DNA from: Urechis unicinctus
Lineage: Eukaryota > Annelida > Polychaeta > Xenopneusta > Urechidae
Length of the DNA stretch: 64,000 nt
Assembly (NCBI GenBank): GCA_034190875.2
Contig: CM067356.1
Coordinates: forward strand, 73,925,798 to 73,989,797
Direction of reading: 5' to 3'
The notes beneath the pieces were generated by a model that saw nothing but the letters and a program-made list of their open reading frames with translations, ran no database searches and was not told the DNA's origin. The first letter of the stretch is position 1, and each line of letters opens with the position of its first letter. This document shows, piece by piece, positions 27,741 to 40,595 of this stretch. The position numbers and the translations under genes are program-made.

Positions 27741-30227
27741 TTTTGGGTTAACACACGATGCAAAAGCAATATACACAGGCATACATATACAAACACCACC
27801 CACAGGTTCTGGGTTGGATTAAACAAATTATACATCTATATGATTTAATTTGGTAAGCAGATCAGATAAGGTAATCTTAATCGATGCAATTCGATGTCTG
27901 AAAAGCACAACCCGGAATTGATTACTGCAACAAGAATCCGATCGTGCTGTTCCGTGTGTGTCCGCTCGTTACAGTTACGCAATGTGTGTTTAAGCTGTTC
28001 GTTATAGACCATCAACTGTCATCGGGGTAAAAATGCTTACTATGGGGCCTCTTATGTAGCTCCATTGAATACATTTAGAAGCTTTGCTGAGTAGCTTTAA
28101 CATCAGTGGAGCGTTCGGAATAATCATGCATTAATTTATTGCAAACTGCGCGGCTGGAGATGATCGCTTGCCTACAGAGAGGTAGGTCTCCCACCAGCAT
28201 CAGCTCTATATATAATTATGTCCCTCCAATAGTATTTATTTTTTACATCGACAAATGGCCACATGGCAAAGATCGTATACGTTATGACGAGCTCCCCGAT
28301 GTAATGGTGACGTCAACCCCAATATGGCGGCTTTACTTCCCTTGATATCCAAACCTTTCTTATCTATAACGTTGTGGGTCGACATCTGTTTAAACACCAG
28401 TTTTTGCACTAATCAGTAAATTTATACTGTAATTATGCTAACACACATATGATGTTGCAGCTTTGCAAAAACACACAATGATGGATTTATATAAGCTGTC
28501 GGAACGAATGAGCATGAACGAATGAACTTAATACCAATGACGCATAAAGAAATGGTGTAGAGCGGCCGAAACCGTTGCTTATTATAATTGATCCGAATCA
28601 TGATTCAAATATAGACGGATGTCATGATGTGTGATATATTATCTCCGTCTGTCAACCTGTCACGGATTTTGTTCATCGCCAATGTTATGAATATGAAGAG
28701 GGTTAAGGCTAGCTGCTTTGAGTCCAACATTAACGGCAGTTCTTTTGATGTGAAAAGTGATCTTAATATTACTATGTTATAACTGCAGTTAAGGCTGACG
28801 TAATAGATATGCGCTGATTCATAAACTGCCGATCTTTACTATACTTGACTCGTCTCGTAATGTCCTATGCAATGAATATTCAATAGCAATATAAAGCCAT
28901 GAATGGTCGTCTGCCACATTACATAGCTTTATACGTCCCGGGGGAGCATTATAGAGATGTAGATGGCTTGTGGATAAAGAAATCTGTACATCTTACATTT
29001 TCTTGTTGCCGATTCTATTAGTTCCGATCCCCATCAAGTTTCGAAATTAAATGCAACCGACAGAAATTAGTGGTTTCAACCATTGAGCTTCTAATTATGA
29101 CTTATTACTAGTCACATAAGCCTACTTGAAAACTGCAACACGACATGCAGGCAATGTTGAATAATGAATGAGGTTCAATACCAATAATTACACAATATTC
29201 ACCGTTAGCCTTACTCTGCAACCAATTTGCGTAAAGACTTGCTGGCCCTCATTTATGGACTCTCGGATTGACGCTTTAATCGATGAGGTCTAGATGCGAC
29301 CAATTGATAGCCCACCTTATGCTATGCCAGCCCCCACGCAGTATTTATCCCAGCGTGGCGCTGCGTAAATAATTCGTAGCCACTTAAGGTGCGATTAAGC
29401 GTAGGTCCAACGTCAGACACTTTCTTACATACGTACATGAAATCTTGTCGATAAGCTATTTACTCTTGGATGCAGATACCCTTTCAAGTGATCAGCAAAC
29501 CATAGCGCAGGGACATCATCGGTGATGATATTTGTGGTGCATTAAATGAACGTCAGATTCACGACCCTAAATATCTCGGATTTGTTAGGTCAACTTACGA
29601 TTTGTTTCTCAATGCACTGTAGGATGTAAAATCTCTTGAAGTGCGTTGATTGGAGGATTTATAATCGTAATATAATATTTAAGTTATGAGTTATTACACA
29701 AATAACTCCTTTGCTGATTCTGTTGGCGGAGATTTTTTATATAGCAATAAGTTCTTCGTCGTTCAATCAGAATAATCATAACACTATAAGGTTATCTAAT
29801 CCATCAAGACAACTCTCGGGTTCTCACCAAATTGTACCTTCAGAGTGGTATATAACACATATTTGGCTTCAAATGCTAGTATATGCATTTTAGCTGTTAT
29901 GGAGTTCTTGCTTGATGTTATCACTTTGCAATACACATGATAGAAAAGGAAAAACGATACATCAGCGCCATCTGGCACTCCATTGCTAAACATAACCTGC
30001 GTAAAAAAGACTTCTGAGCCAGGATAGCTATAAGTGATATACAGGGACAGGAACGGACGAGGTTCAAATAGTCACATATAATTTATAGCGGCGTGCAATA
30101 GGTGATTGCAAATAAATGGGAAGGTGACGCAAACATATGTCCCCCGGTTTGACTCTGTTTTACAGAGCACTATTGCATTACACAATTCTGTTAGTCATGA
30201 TCAGTTACATCCAAAAAAGGGATAGAT

Positions 30228-30608
30228 ACGTACGTACGTACATGCATGCATTCATACATATATATACACATACATACATACATACATACATACATACATA
30301 CATACATACATACATACATACATACATACATACATACATACATACATACATACATACATACATACATACATACATACATACATACATACATACATACATA
30401 CATACATACATACATACATACATACATACATACATACATACATACATACATACATACATACATACATACATACACATACATACATACATACATACATACA
30501 TACATACATACATACATACATACATACATACATACATACATACATACATACAGACATACATACATACATACATACATACATACATACATACATACATACA
30601 TACATACA

Positions 30609-30640
<32 letters not shown>

Positions 30641-30770
30641 CATACATACATACATACATGCATACATACATAAATACACACATACGTACATACATACGTA
30701 CATACATACAAAAATACATACAAAATACATACAAACATAATTACATACATACATTCATACAATATGTAAT
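30228..30770 (-). repeat. (CATA)n microsatellite in R1, mirror of 11,400-12,075
   Basis: Same array in reverse complement, with the same flanking words (GTACGTACGTACATGCATGC at about 30,230). The internal interruptions differ (near 30,470, 30,553 and 30,638), so the two arrays have changed independently since the duplication. Confidence 0.97.
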
Positions 30771-32109
30771 ATACTATTAACACGGCCGAAAATCATATTC
30801 TAGCAACTTGAAATAAGTCACATTCCCCGATTATGCCATAAATTATGACAACAACATTCAACGTAGCGCTGATATATAGGCAGAGATAATTTAACTGTGC
30901 CCATATCTCACTTGATCGCTTTTGGGATATTAACAACCGCATAAACTACTTTGATGTGACAAGATGCCATTCCTGTTAATCTTCTTAATACAGCTATAGA
31001 CCGCGAGGTTGCAGCGGCGGCTACTACTAAGTTGACTGCATTGCTGTTATCAAAGTCTACACGGAAATAATTTTCGTTACGGATAACTTGATTCAACGTT
31101 AGATCTAATATCATCTATATCAGACCTAATGAATATATAATCTACCACCGAGTTGACATACATGTTCTGTTAACGTAAGTACCGTATCACGGATGAGCTT
31201 GTTATCGTAATGATTACCTGTCAGTAGGTACATTAGCTAAATGCAAATGTGTGGATGAATAGGATGTGATGCACGGATCTTAAAGGTTTACGTTTACGGT
31301 TCCATGACCTAAATACTTGAGTCCAGTGCCACAATTATATAGGTGGACCACTGACAGTGCTAATGATATTTGAACAACATCATTAACAAGTAATTTGTTA
31401 TTGTTGTATTTGAACTATATCAGTTTTAGCAATAGTAAATGTTGCTTTCCTGAACAGTCGCAGGTACATATCGGTAAGCTTGGTTCGCTGTGAAAGTCAT
31501 AGTAACGTATGAAGACTTGGGTTGATGCATTACTCCATGTTATACTCGGTAGACTGGTGATTTACTCCATATAACATCAAATACGCCCGCCGACATTGCA
31601 ACGGCTTCTCCGTTCAACCACCCGATGGTATAAATAGTTCAAACCCCTATCTCATGTATCATTGTCTGCCAATTAGAGCTATAATTAGCGTAGTTAACAA
31701 TCTTAAGTTTGATGAACCCACATTTTATTGATGCTTCACATTGCAGCAAAGCCATTGATATCGCGTCGATGAGACCTACAATACGCGTTAAGGCGATCCA
31801 GTAGATTATCAAGGTCGACTCTCAGTAGCTGAACATACAATAAGTGAACATAGATCGCAGCATTTCCGATGCTTTATCTTTGTAGATAAATATGGTGCTC
31901 CATACAATGTACCCAGCCTGCTCGAATCCGGTAATGCAGCACTGAAGGGATCTCCCAGAAAAAAAGGACGAATATTCATGAGCGACATGATTACGTTATG
32001 ATGTCAGTTCGGTTAAGCGCTTTTTAGATGATACATGGACGTGCAATGAGCTGAGGTTCAATATCTTTAGCATAACAATTGTGATAACAACCGAGCAGCC
32101 AATGTGCAT

Positions 32110-32143
32110 TTTGGGTCTCCACAGCGTATTGTGGATCGGCAAA
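32110..32143. other. Imperfect counterpart of the 9,983 hairpin
   Basis: Same sequence in reverse complement, but one stem arm carries ATCGG (32,135-32,139) where perfect pairing needs AGACC. The loop and the rest of the stem are identical to L. Confidence 0.95.
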
Positions 32144-35100
32144 CAGCATTATGGCTCGGCCGTTCTGATTTTAAAGCCCTCAACATGTACAGTACTGCGC
32201 TACATCACAACATTGCTCTGAGACATATGTAAACTACGACCAATATCACAATCACCACCTAACGGTGATCGCCCAAATAAGATCAGGCGGGAAACGTTAC
32301 AAATCACTCAGCGGATCAATGCAATGGCAACGATTTGTAGCCACAAGAATGGCCTCAGAGAGGCAGACGTTTTATGGTCAGCATCTGCGCAGAGAAGCAA
32401 TGTTCCTGAAAATGCCTAGGAAGGAGGCAATTTTTATGTAGTTCAGGAGTTAAAGTGCACTTACATTGGCATAAACGTATATGTGTCTTTGTGGTTGTCT
32501 TCTCATCTAATGATGTTGGAGTTCCTCTGCTATTTATTTGACATTAGGACTGTTCGGGCGCTGCATTTTCTTATTTCTTCGGAGGTTCGTATTCTATTAT
32601 GCTATTCTACTATTGGTACCTGGCCTGCACCGAGAAGACGATGACAATAAGGGTTGCTGTATTATGGTCATCCGTATACGTCACCGCCAATGTATCACCT
32701 TGACTTAGGATGTAACGTTAAACGTCAGTGATTCACTTAATTGTACGTTATTTTAAGATGACATCTTAAGAAGGAACATTGCTTTGTGTTTCTGTTTAAA
32801 TGGCGTCGTTATGGCAGAGGACGATTATAATGATACATAATTTCCAAAGGTCATGGCTGTAAACACCATGATAGAACCACACTGTCCAATCGACTTCCTT
32901 GAAGATAACAGCTCTGCAATTGCACTTCAGGTGACAAATTACGAGGTAATTCACGTCGTTATTATTCGCCTAATTTTCCTCATGCGTTGAACTGATATGA
33001 TAAGTGTGCTGTAATAAATCGTTTCGAAAGAATGTAATGTGAATAAAATAATAACGAGTATTCTCTTCTGTTTGTTGAAAGTCTATTTGTATCTAGCCGC
33101 CTGTGTCCGGAAAATGTGCTCTAAAATTTTTTGTCAGCTCCTGATGGATATATAAGATACCACAATAACGTAACATAGAATACAATTCTCAACGAATGGA
33201 CAGGACTTTGCAAATATGAAATGTCCATAACGGGATAACTGAACGCAAATTGTTGTCCGCACGAAGAGCTTAGTGATCATACTATTTACCAAACTTTGAT
33301 TAAGCTCTCCATATCTACCCATGCATTTGACTGGGTATCATAGTCAAAAGAGAGTAGAAGGGTTTTGAATTAGCCTCGAGCATTAAACAATTTGGTAAAC
33401 TATAAAATAGTACGGCAACATAAAAATCAAAATACAATCAATAACATACATGGAGGTTGCTAGTAAATATTTCAGCTGCCAAAACACATATCAATTAAAA
33501 CCGGGTAGAAAACGATGCGTTTTATACATAATGGCTCAGTAACGATCCCGATGTTGTATCACATGTGAGATGCAGCTTTTAGAATGTTGCGAACACTGAA
33601 AATTCACCATTATACCGTAGCAAACAAGCGTTGACCAATTGTTTCAAAATCGACCATGCATCAAGAGTAGCCCGCAGATCTTATAAAAATATATAGGTTT
33701 AGTGTCAACTGCCAATATATAGGCCGTTAGTTTAGCAATAAAAACGTCTTGGGCTTGATGCTATCGTTCATGAAAGGCATGGCAATGTAGGCCGAGCGAG
33801 CAATGGTTTATCATGCAGGCGTTGAAGCAAGGTGATCGGACAAGGGTGGGAGCTATAGATTTAAGCGACTGCTCATCAATCTTTATCTTCAACTCATTAA
33901 TGTATTGAGCAACCTCTTTTAATAACTGTTATCAGTAGCTGATTAGGTACTTGAGGTCTTTATATGGATGGATGTTATCTCTATCTCGCATATTGTTGCG
34001 TATGTTAATGATACATTCATTATCAATGCTGAAAGCTGACAACATTAGTTTCCCTACTATAGGTTCGTTCGCTTAAAAGCAGAGTTGACGAGAATGTAAA
34101 CGCCTTCTTTGGGTATACGCGCGATTTTTTTCAATGCATGCCAAAGAGTCTTTGATATTTGAAAACCGAATACCTTTAGATAAATAGTGGCGAGACTACG
34201 GGTGCTCTGAGGTGCAACAAGCCAAATTACCAGAATACAAGAACAAAACACGGTTTTGATGGAATTCGTAACTAAGAGAAGATATTAACGAGTAAATGAA
34301 CGAATGAATATTTTATGCGTAACGAATGCATTCTGTGAATACCTAGGACTCGTGTAAAATGTATTTATGCAACAGTAAGATGTACTGAAATTTATCAACT
34401 ATCTTTGTGCTATGGTTATAAGAAAAATTCTCCCCAGAAGAATATTTGCAAGCAGCAACGTTGTTATGTTTTTGGAAGGATATAACGACACAAAAACATA
34501 TTTACGCATATGTGGACATACAACTGCATAAACTGTGTTCGTATATAGTGTACAGTAATACCTATTAATGATTTCTGATTAATTATTCGACAATATCTCA
34601 AACGCTTGCGATATGCAGCGTCATATACAAATAAATAGGTGCGTATTCTTACGTGTTCGAGCATGGTTACATCTTGCACAGTCATCCGTTGGAATCGTAT
34701 CGCCTTACATTAGAAATGTAGCAACCATTGAATCCAGGAAACGTGACTTGGTCACAGTTATAACATGGACTGTCAGCGCCGTAATACATAAATAACGCAG
34801 AATGAGGTGACCGTGTCATGTCTAAGCATATTAATGTCAAATCAGCAAAATTGGTTATCCAGGGTTGTCCAGTGCCTCGTAGAATGCACAGCACAACTCA
34901 AGTGAAATGTGTTTACGCAACGATGACTTAAGATATTAGCATTCTTTGCAGCAACCAGACCCTAAATATAAGACTGCTTTACTGACAACTGAACCTGAAG
35001 CGCTAGTACTTCCATAGCATTCATATGAAGTGCAAATATATAGAATGGCGATCACTTTCATTTGAATGTTTTATCAGTTACCGCGACCAAGCTATTGCTG

Positions 35101-36099
35101 AATCTTGCACGGAGCTGCAAATACGTTTCTCGTAAGTTGTAACCCTTCGCAAGTTACTAGTCTCTTACGGTGACACATAATGCACTCACCCAAATAGACG
35201 TTCTCTCTGTCACATCATTTTGCTCACCGAGATCGCTACACAGCATGGGACAGAAACATTGCCAAACGGATAATTATTGACTCCGCTATTTATTTATCCA
35301 CCTTCATTATCCTCGATAAATATAAGAGAGAAAAAAACCTCGGCTTATCGCCCTTGACTATGGGAAACGCGGCAATAATAATTCATATTCGTGTTATAGC
35401 TCAATGGGTGTTATGATACCATGACGTACGCTGCGCCATATTGCCTTTTGGTGGAATTCAGGAACATTGCTAGAGAGCATATTCTACCTGCGTAGACCAG
35501 TCTCAAAATTGCACTTGCTACATTACTCCAATATTTACATTATGTGTTGCGCAATCATATCAGAGCTTACATTCAGCAGATACGTGACGTTTAGAACGGC
35601 GATAACTCGATTTGAATGTATACCACATTTGTTTTTCATGAATCTTTTCCCTGAAACATCAGTCGAACAACCGACGGACCGATTTTATTACTTGCGTTTA
35701 TAAACTCAATGATGGCAAAATCGATGAGCAAACAAAAACATAAATATACATAGAGATATGTAGACTGACTTATATATAGTCAAGCAGCGAGTACAATAGA
35801 CTAATGATATAGCATGAAAGACAGATATGTATCCTCTCCTATCAGTGTCTCTATTCATTTGCATTAATATGATAAGCGGTTTCATCTAATGTCTGTGATA
35901 ACTCAGTACTGATTTAACTCAGAAGCTCACTCGTATATGGAACTGTCGCGCTAATGGTTTTGCTATCCAAGTTGCACGAAACAAGTTATTTTTTGCAAGT
36001 GCATAAGCTCAAAGATTAGCTCGTCGAACCCTCACGATCTATATTGGAATTATCGCACAACACTGCTGGAAGTATAGGATGTCATTATCAATATCCGGA

Positions 36100-36690
36100 A
36101 CTTATCCCAGGAAGTCTGCACTTAATTTGTCAAATCAAATCAGAAATATTCATGGCATTCAATATAGCGTGCTGACAATACGGATGTTTGTTGCAAATGT
36201 ATAATTTGCGTCTACCATTATCTATTGGGCAGATACCAATATATTTACGATTGCTGTCACATCAGCTTTAACTACACCTAGCTATTGCGGAGTAAATTAT
36301 GGTTAATCCTTTAAGCATCAAAGACAGACAATCTGAAATAATGACCTTAAACGATATGTTACGTGAGACTGATCGTCTATGTTAATCCAAAACACCTTAT
36401 TGTCTGAGGGAACTCCTCTGTATTGCGCATATTCAGTGAAATGGATGGCAACATTTGCTCTGAAATAAACTTACCACAGAGATGCAACAATCCATGAAAT
36501 TGTTTTCATCAAGCCATTTCGTTAGCCCCTGTACATCTTTGAGGATTAGTATCTTTATAGCAGACACAATTGCAAACCGTCCAGATACTCTATGAACGTG
36601 TGGATAAGCAAATGGCTAATATTGCATATTGAAAATACACTCGTCAATGACGTATGAAGCATAGCAATAATCTTGATACAGTTAGGTCGT
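36100..36690 (-). repeat. Dispersed element E, copy in R1
   Basis: Reverse complement of 2,830-3,480, with a gap of about 28 bases near 36,440. Directly beyond it, the R1 sequence jumps from the L 2,800 equivalent to the L 2,291 equivalent. Confidence 0.85.
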
Positions 36691-37829
36691 TCACCAAATA
36701 GCATTGTTGGTATTATAAATGTATGTGGTGGCACATGGTACCCATTGTGAAGGCTGGTGAGCATTGGACTCGGCTTGACGTCACATAAGGCTGTAAACGG
36801 GTGAAGACCATATCACTATAGCTTACAACGTCAATGCATAGCAACGCAGCAATGTATATATGTTGTTTGTACCTAATGCTAAAGCAGCAATGGCCGTTGA
36901 CAGTGGTTCTTTTTTTGTCTCATACCTCCGATGGCTCCAACACTTCAATCGTTTAAGTTTGCACAACTATCCCGGGAATGTTGCGATATGTGGATGCAGT
37001 CAGTAGCACACATTCATGTATTATCTATAGTGGCTAAAGTACTTCGCCGCGCGATTTTCTATTAACATACAGAGACAAAGACACATGCATTGATAAATAA
37101 TGCACATATGTGTAATGTTTAATCATTATTCTTTGAAATAGCATATGATCCAATTAATGGTTAACGATGACTTTTTGATTGTTGCAATGTATTGCATCTC
37201 TAATTGAACGATAATATCTAGTTGATTCATGATTTGATGCTTTCAATATACGAAATAACCATCCTCAATTGGAAATGCCTAGATTTGGAAATTGATGTAG
37301 ACCCTCCTCAATATTGACGACAGGTAAAATGTCATCCAAACCACCACAACTTGTATGCATACCTGTCTGGAGCTTCATTACATTCAATGAACAATGACTT
37401 AACAAGACTTATGCCGGCACGTTTTTATAGATTCATCATCATTAAAGAAGTCGCGCTGTAATGGCATTTGTCAATTATATGTTTTTGTTCACTATCTTCT
37501 CTGACCAGACAACGTGAAAATCATTGTTAAGCCGTTCATTTTTTGAAGAGATTCATCATGTAGACATCTTCTGGCTACGCGCTGATTGCAAGTTTAAAAC
37601 TAATTGGTAATTTATAGAACTCGGAGAGACCGATATTTTCATTGCTTGGCTTAGCAGATTTACAACTTGAATTTTTCCTCTAATCGATAACCTTAGTCTT
37701 TTCCATTTGGCGGCTGATCAATCAACAGTGACACAACAAACAAACTCCATTAGCAAAACCACATTTGTACTGTTTCACCATGATGCATTACTCGGACTGC
37801 CACTGCGATACAAGTATACCTACGACCGT

Positions 37830-38788
37830 TCAGAACAGCAACATTAACTAACGTCGGCAACTGATATGGTTCCAAGGCAACAATAACTGACGTCTTGTTA
37901 TTGATGTTGTTCCAATATCATTAGCATTGTCAGCAGTCCATCCATTTAATTGCGGCAATAGACTGAAGTCATAACGTCCTGAAACCGGCAAGAAAACACT
38001 TACAATATCCATGCATCACATCCCATGCATCAACACATTCGCATTTAGCTCATCTACGTCTGACATGGTTAGCATGATTGTAACAAACTTATCCGTGGTC
38101 CTGCAAGTACGTTTACAGAATATACATGTCAGCCCGGCAGTAGGCTATACCTGTATTAGGTATGATATAGATGGTAAAACGGGAAATTTAGTTCATCATT
38201 GATGACAATTATTTCCTTGGGACATTAATTATATTGTCTTAGTGGTGGCCGTCGCTGCAGTCGCATAGGCTATGGTTGTATTAAGTAGATTAGCAGAGTG
38301 GCATCTTGTCACGTCATCGTAGTTTATGCGGTTGCTATTACCCCAAAGGTGATCAAGTAAGACCTTGGTACAGCGGAATGATCTCTACATATGTAGGTAT
38401 TGTTACTGATCCGCGAAAAAAAAACCATCATGCTTAGGTCAAAACAAAACCACACATAAGGTCATCGGACTGCGTGTCCTTCCGATCTAATTGCAATCAA
38501 CTTTCGCACGCCTCTGTAAATTGTATGTGACATTTTTTACCATTAAACCTCGTTCGTTTTTTTGCCCTGTTTAATCTTGAATCGGCAGTTACAATTATAT
38601 TACGATGGTGATTTAATAGGACATCTGCATGCAAATCGTAATATTTCATTGACAAAGTCGAAAGATAAATTTCGTGTAAGTAAGAATGTGTCAGGCGTTT
38701 GCCATATGTTTCATCGCATCTTGTGTGGCTCTGAATCATAGACGCAGCTGCGCGCCGGGATGAATGCTGCTTGGGTGCCGGCTCAGCA
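37830..38788 (+). repeat. Shrunken direct copy of L 10,690-12,975
   Basis: The order of landmarks matches L 10,690-11,220, then about 12,180-12,260, then 12,770-12,970. The whole TATG microsatellite and several hundred flanking bases are missing. Identity is visibly lower than between L and R1. It abuts R1 on the left, and on the right it is fused to a copy of L 103-555, so it is one tile in a mosaic. Confidence 0.85.
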
Positions 38789-39232
38789 TCTTTGTCATAT
38801 GCACCAATTATCCATTTGATGTTTTTCATTCTATATCGCGATAGTATACCCATGTTTATTATAGGAACCCTTCAAAATTGTTTTCATACGCAATATCTTG
38901 TTTTATACAATACATATTTTAACTTTCCAAAGTTTGATATGGCTGTCACTTGCCACCAATCGACGATGGAAATGCAGCTGTATAGCGCATCGCATTAGTG
39001 TCCAGCCCTCACTCTGCATTCAGTGTATCACATCAACGATACAACATATAGTATCTTCATCTGAAATTGAGATTCAATAGCACATGCGTTTCCATTGATA
39101 ATTCAACACTTTAATAGCCTAGTCTGTTGCAAGACAAACAGGTGCCTGTATTGTTCTACTTACAACCGACTGTACTTACCCATGTTACTCGTGCAAAATA
39201 GTCAATTGACAACCGATTTATCTATAGATGAA
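38789..39232 (+). repeat. Direct copy of L 103-555
   Basis: Base-for-base alignable with the beginning of the window, apart from an 18-base gap near 39,070. Both ends are abrupt: the left joins the copy of 12,970 inside a shared short word, and the right ends near 39,232. Two short open frames inside it (38,771-38,998 and 38,898-39,080) are counterparts of ORFs near 105-528 and are not conserved as proteins. Confidence 0.88.
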
Positions 39233-40038
39233 ACCGCTACTGTATTTATTACCGTTAAAATTCGATGCAACGCAAATACAATAGTTTATTTAAACAGCTA
39301 CTTTTGATGTATTGTCATTGTCTGTTACCCGAATAGCTAATTGTTATATAAATTGTTGAATGCTCGAGGTTAAGAGACCAATTTAAGTGATGTTACACTG
39401 CTGTTATTTCGAACGAACGTGTGTTTTATTTCAGCGAGATTTTCCTATTTATTAAGTGTCTGGTGTTGATGTGCGTTTTAGTTGCGAAGGCGCACATTCT
39501 TTTCACGTACGCACATCTTGCTTGTTCAATGCGAACCAATGGTTGGTTCATTGTTGCTCGTTTCGAAAAAATAAATTACAGAGTATTAATATAAATATTC
39601 AGAATAGAATATCTGTGGTTGATTACGAATCACTGATTATGCTTTTATTGATATCAAAAACATGCATGTTCTTGTTCGTGCAGACATTTTCATGGATATA
39701 TTATTGTAGGACATTCATTTTTTGTTTGAGCTTGCGAACTTTAGTCAGCAAACTAGTCGACTCAGGTATGAGTCGACTAAACGACTTAAGTATTCTTAAC
39801 AATACGGCTAAGGCAGCCAATTCAGTTTAACTTCTCAGGTGTCCTTGATTTTAATGTAGAACTAGCACAAGTCAAAAACTCAAACTAACGGTGTTCATAA
39901 CACTATTATTAGCCATTCGGCTTGCGTGACGTTGACAATTGTTTTATATACACGCTATGTGTGTCTTAAATATGTGTATGCTGCTTTCCATAGGATAATT
40001 CAAATACTGTCTAATCCTCCTATAATACTTGCAACAGT
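39233..40038. other. Unique stretch between inverted copies; no supported gene
   Basis: Single-copy as far as I can see. A 124-codon plus-strand ORF (39,456-39,830) spans the hairpin, but it is rich in Cys, Phe and Ile and has no recognisable motif. I treat it as chance, with a small possibility that it is real. Confidence 0.5.
39754..39779. other. Perfect 11-bp stem hairpin with a 4-base loop
   Basis: The arms TAGTCGACTCA (39,754-39,764) and its complement (39,769-39,779) enclose GGTA. It lies in the 0.8-kb unique stretch between two inverted copies of the L start, within about 80 bp of their midpoint. Confidence 0.95.
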
Positions 40039-40595
40039 TGCCACGAAACAGGCTAGGTTAATAAGGTGTTGATTCAAAATTCGACACACACATGCTATTA
40101 ATTGTAAGATTGGAATCTCAATTGCATATGACCATATGGTAATTCGCAGTGGTGATACATTGCACGTATAGTGAACGCTGGATATAAATGCAATGCGCTA
40201 TCCAGCTCCTTGTCCACAGTCGATTGGCGTGGGTCGAGGAAAATAAGTAAAATGTCTGCAAAGAGTAACTTGGACGCCTTCTCCGTGTGACAGCCATATC
40301 ACCCTTTGTTAAGTGCATTCTCATCATATGAATGGCGTCAACTGTACTCAAAGTTAAAGATTGTATGGTCATAACTGTTTGCAATAATCCCCGGAAGAGC
40401 TCAACATAAACACGGCAATTGTTTCAAACGAGATATTGTCCATGAAAACAATTGTTAAGGATACCTATCATGAATATGGGTTTAAAACCGTGATAAAAAA
40501 TGAACCACTCCAAATGGACAATGGTGCACATGATAAAGACTCGATGAGGTCTTATTGACCTACTGTAATAAGTTAGCATCGATTAAATTAACTGA
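40039..40595 (-). repeat. Diverged inverted copy of L about 30-470
   Basis: Aligns with R2 47,172-47,565 in the same orientation, with many substitutions and small gaps. With 38,789-39,232 it forms a local inverted pair separated by about 0.8 kb. The 88-codon minus-strand ORF inside it (40,118-40,384) has no counterpart in the other copies and is probably chance. Confidence 0.75.

Larger units (their letters stand above)
27765..37771 (-). repeat. Right arm R1, inverted copy of L (about 562-14,695)
   Basis: Reverse complement of L, collinear over 10 kb, with gaps. Relative to L it lacks about 950-1,390, 1,590-1,810, 2,291-2,800, 3,545-4,283 and 14,497-14,668. The 2.0-kb L segment 4,905-6,925 is replaced by 225 bp at 35,215-35,440. 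Part of that 225 bp resembles 55,374-55,480 instead. The outer end is sharp: homology to L stops near 37,771 and a direct copy of a different part of L begins within about 60 bp. No gene is supported. Confidence 0.92.

Noticed and set aside
1..37771. Inverted arms as a pure assembly artefact
   Set aside because: The arms have diverged by substitutions and by many independent gaps, which a duplicated contig would not show. A scaffold gap in the spacer still leaves its orientation open to doubt.
38497..38853. 118-codon minus-strand ORF
   Set aside because: It crosses the mosaic junction at 38,789, so it is a chance fusion of two repeat tiles.
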